From assembly GCF_013373865.1 (NCBI RefSeq), contig NC_050473.1, positions 14,578,783-14,642,782 of the forward strand: a stretch of 64,000 nt of DNA, read 5' to 3'. A program made the position numbers and the translations under genes. The notes under the pieces are model-generated. The model saw only the letters and a list, made by a program, of their open reading frames with translations. It did not search any database and had not been told where the DNA came from. Below, in pieces: positions 62,836-64,000 of this stretch (position 1 is its first letter; each line of letters begins with the position of its first letter). Origin of the DNA: Monomorium pharaonis (Eukaryota; Arthropoda; Insecta; Hymenoptera; Formicidae).

Positions 62836-63559
62836 TTACGCGAGACGCGTCAATCGCGGCGAACGGTTACGATTATGTGTCGTCAAACACATTCCCCCGA
62901 CATCAAACTGGACGCTAGACGCGCGCTCCCAATGTTGATCCGACCTTGGAAATCTCGGACAGGACGAGAAAGCGGAAACCGAAGCCGGTCGACGGCGAAG
63001 CTACGGAGAGACGGTCAAGTGCCGATGGCCCCAACGCTGTGAACTGAGCGGCCGATACATGTCGGGTGGCTCGCGGCCGATTTCACGCGACTCGAGAAAA
63101 GTCCTTCGCGGCGCGACATGCCCTAACGAGAGAACGCTTTAATATTCATGACGCAATTATTTGTTACGCCGTGCGACAATAAACCGGCGCACGTTTACGT
63201 TTTCTGTTTATTCGACGTGGCTCTTCGAGTGAGTCACGAGATGCACGAATCGCTTCGACGAGTGGCGTTCGTTCGACGGACGCGATCAACGAATGTACGC
63301 GGGATACGATCGCGAGAAGGGCGCTACGTGATTAATGTCGTAGTATCGACACGCGTCGAGATCGCCCGTCGTCGAATTCGGCACTCCCGATGCTCGATGC
63401 TCGTTTGTACGCGCAAATTTGACGGACATGTGAAGACGCGAGGACGGCGCGGCGAAGACTCGATTACGCACTGTGACACTGTGTGATCATGCGACGCGAA
63501 CTGAGCCGCGATTCCGAAATGTGGACACGTGACCCCGCGGCACAGGCGGGAAATTTGTT

Positions 63560-64000
63560 TCCTTTTTTTACGAGGCGCAAGGTCTTGGGTAATGTTATCG
63601 ATACAATCTGCGGCAAAAAGACTTATGACGTCTTATAATATTGACATTTGTTATTGAGATTAGCGTGTATTCGAATGCCATGAGATTACTATTGGTTTTA
63701 ACTGCGTTAAATAAAATTAATAAAATATTTTTGATGACCATTAGTAATATTTCACGTACTGTTTACTTATATTCTTAGTTTCTTAAATACGTCATAATTG
63801 TACAATTAGAGCTAATCTGCTCCTGAAACCTTATAACAGCTCAATTTTTAATTAATATTTTTGTAATATCTTTGTAGTTCTAGATTCAGATGATATCTTT
63901 GCGTTATAAAATAACGCAACAGCAATGCGTCAATTTTTATTATATTTCTTTATCAAAAATCATAGTTAAGTTCTATGTTTTTTAGTTCGTGCTTTTATCA
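63560..64000. other. AT-rich end of window
   Basis: Composition drops back to AT-rich after the island. No gene, repeat or splice pair seen. Confidence 0.5.

Larger units (their letters stand above)
61700..63560 (-). promoter_or_regulatory. Large CpG-rich island, possible promoter of a leftward transcript
   Basis: About 1.9 kb with the highest CpG density in the window. The many overlapping frames on both strands are explained by GC content; none has a recognised domain. On the minus strand GCAACG|GTGAGTACT (exon end at 62295) is a strong donor. The upstream minus sequence has short ATG frames that stop quickly, for example ATG-ACG-TAA near 62360, so it would be an untranslated first exon. 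The donor is seen; the direction and promoter role are inferred. A rightward promoter is not excluded. Confidence 0.35.

Noticed and set aside
1..64000. Search for CRISPR arrays, rRNA and tRNA genes
   Set aside because: No regularly spaced repeats. Candidate B-box-like strings (for example near 2884 and 34548) lack a partner A-box and cloverleaf pairing. No rRNA-like segment seen.

Overview
The window looks like nuclear genomic DNA of an insect, most likely a hymenopteran such as an ant. It is AT-rich (often strongly so) and broken by a few CpG-rich islands. It has almost no long open frames, many dinucleotide microsatellites, a short tract of the insect telomere motif TTAGG, and decayed retroelements of types common in insect genomes. 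The hymenopteran placing is an inference; no taxonomically decisive gene is present. I found no bacterial-type operon, CRISPR array, rRNA or tRNA gene.

Layout. A CpG-rich 5' region lies at about 450-1000 (candidate untranslated first exon with a GTAAGC donor) and another at 2880-4060. The second holds the best coding feature: an exon from 3368 to 3494 (+) encoding an N-terminus with a signal peptide and ending at a consensus GTGAGT donor. At 4651 a strong polypyrimidine acceptor opens a frame that matches this donor's phase, giving a candidate second exon (4651-4818). From there to about 57 kb the DNA is mostly non-coding (intron or intergenic), AT-rich and punctuated by mobile-element relics. 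These are a degraded Penelope-like element with reverse transcriptase and GIY-YIG domains (10735-12690), an LTR-retrotransposon gag remnant (15101-15903) with a possible 5' LTR just before it, a 214-bp foldback MITE (33433-33646), a decayed inverted-repeat element (55408-55593) and, further on, a DIRS-like reverse transcriptase fragment (59410-59600). GC-rich islands at 45.75-46.3 kb, 47.56-48.35 kb, 57.75-58.56 kb and 61.7-63.56 kb look like promoter or first-exon regions. The third contains a 22-bp perfect palindrome. The last carries (TTAGG)4, a five-copy 8-bp minisatellite and a candidate minus-strand splice donor.

The simplest reading is the 5' end of one plus-strand gene for a secreted or membrane protein at the left edge, a long non-coding expanse colonised by dead elements, and the promoter of another transcription unit at the right edge, perhaps transcribed leftward. 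The main open questions are the identity of the signal-peptide gene, and a diverged duplication at 57.0 and 57.8 kb that no feature explains.
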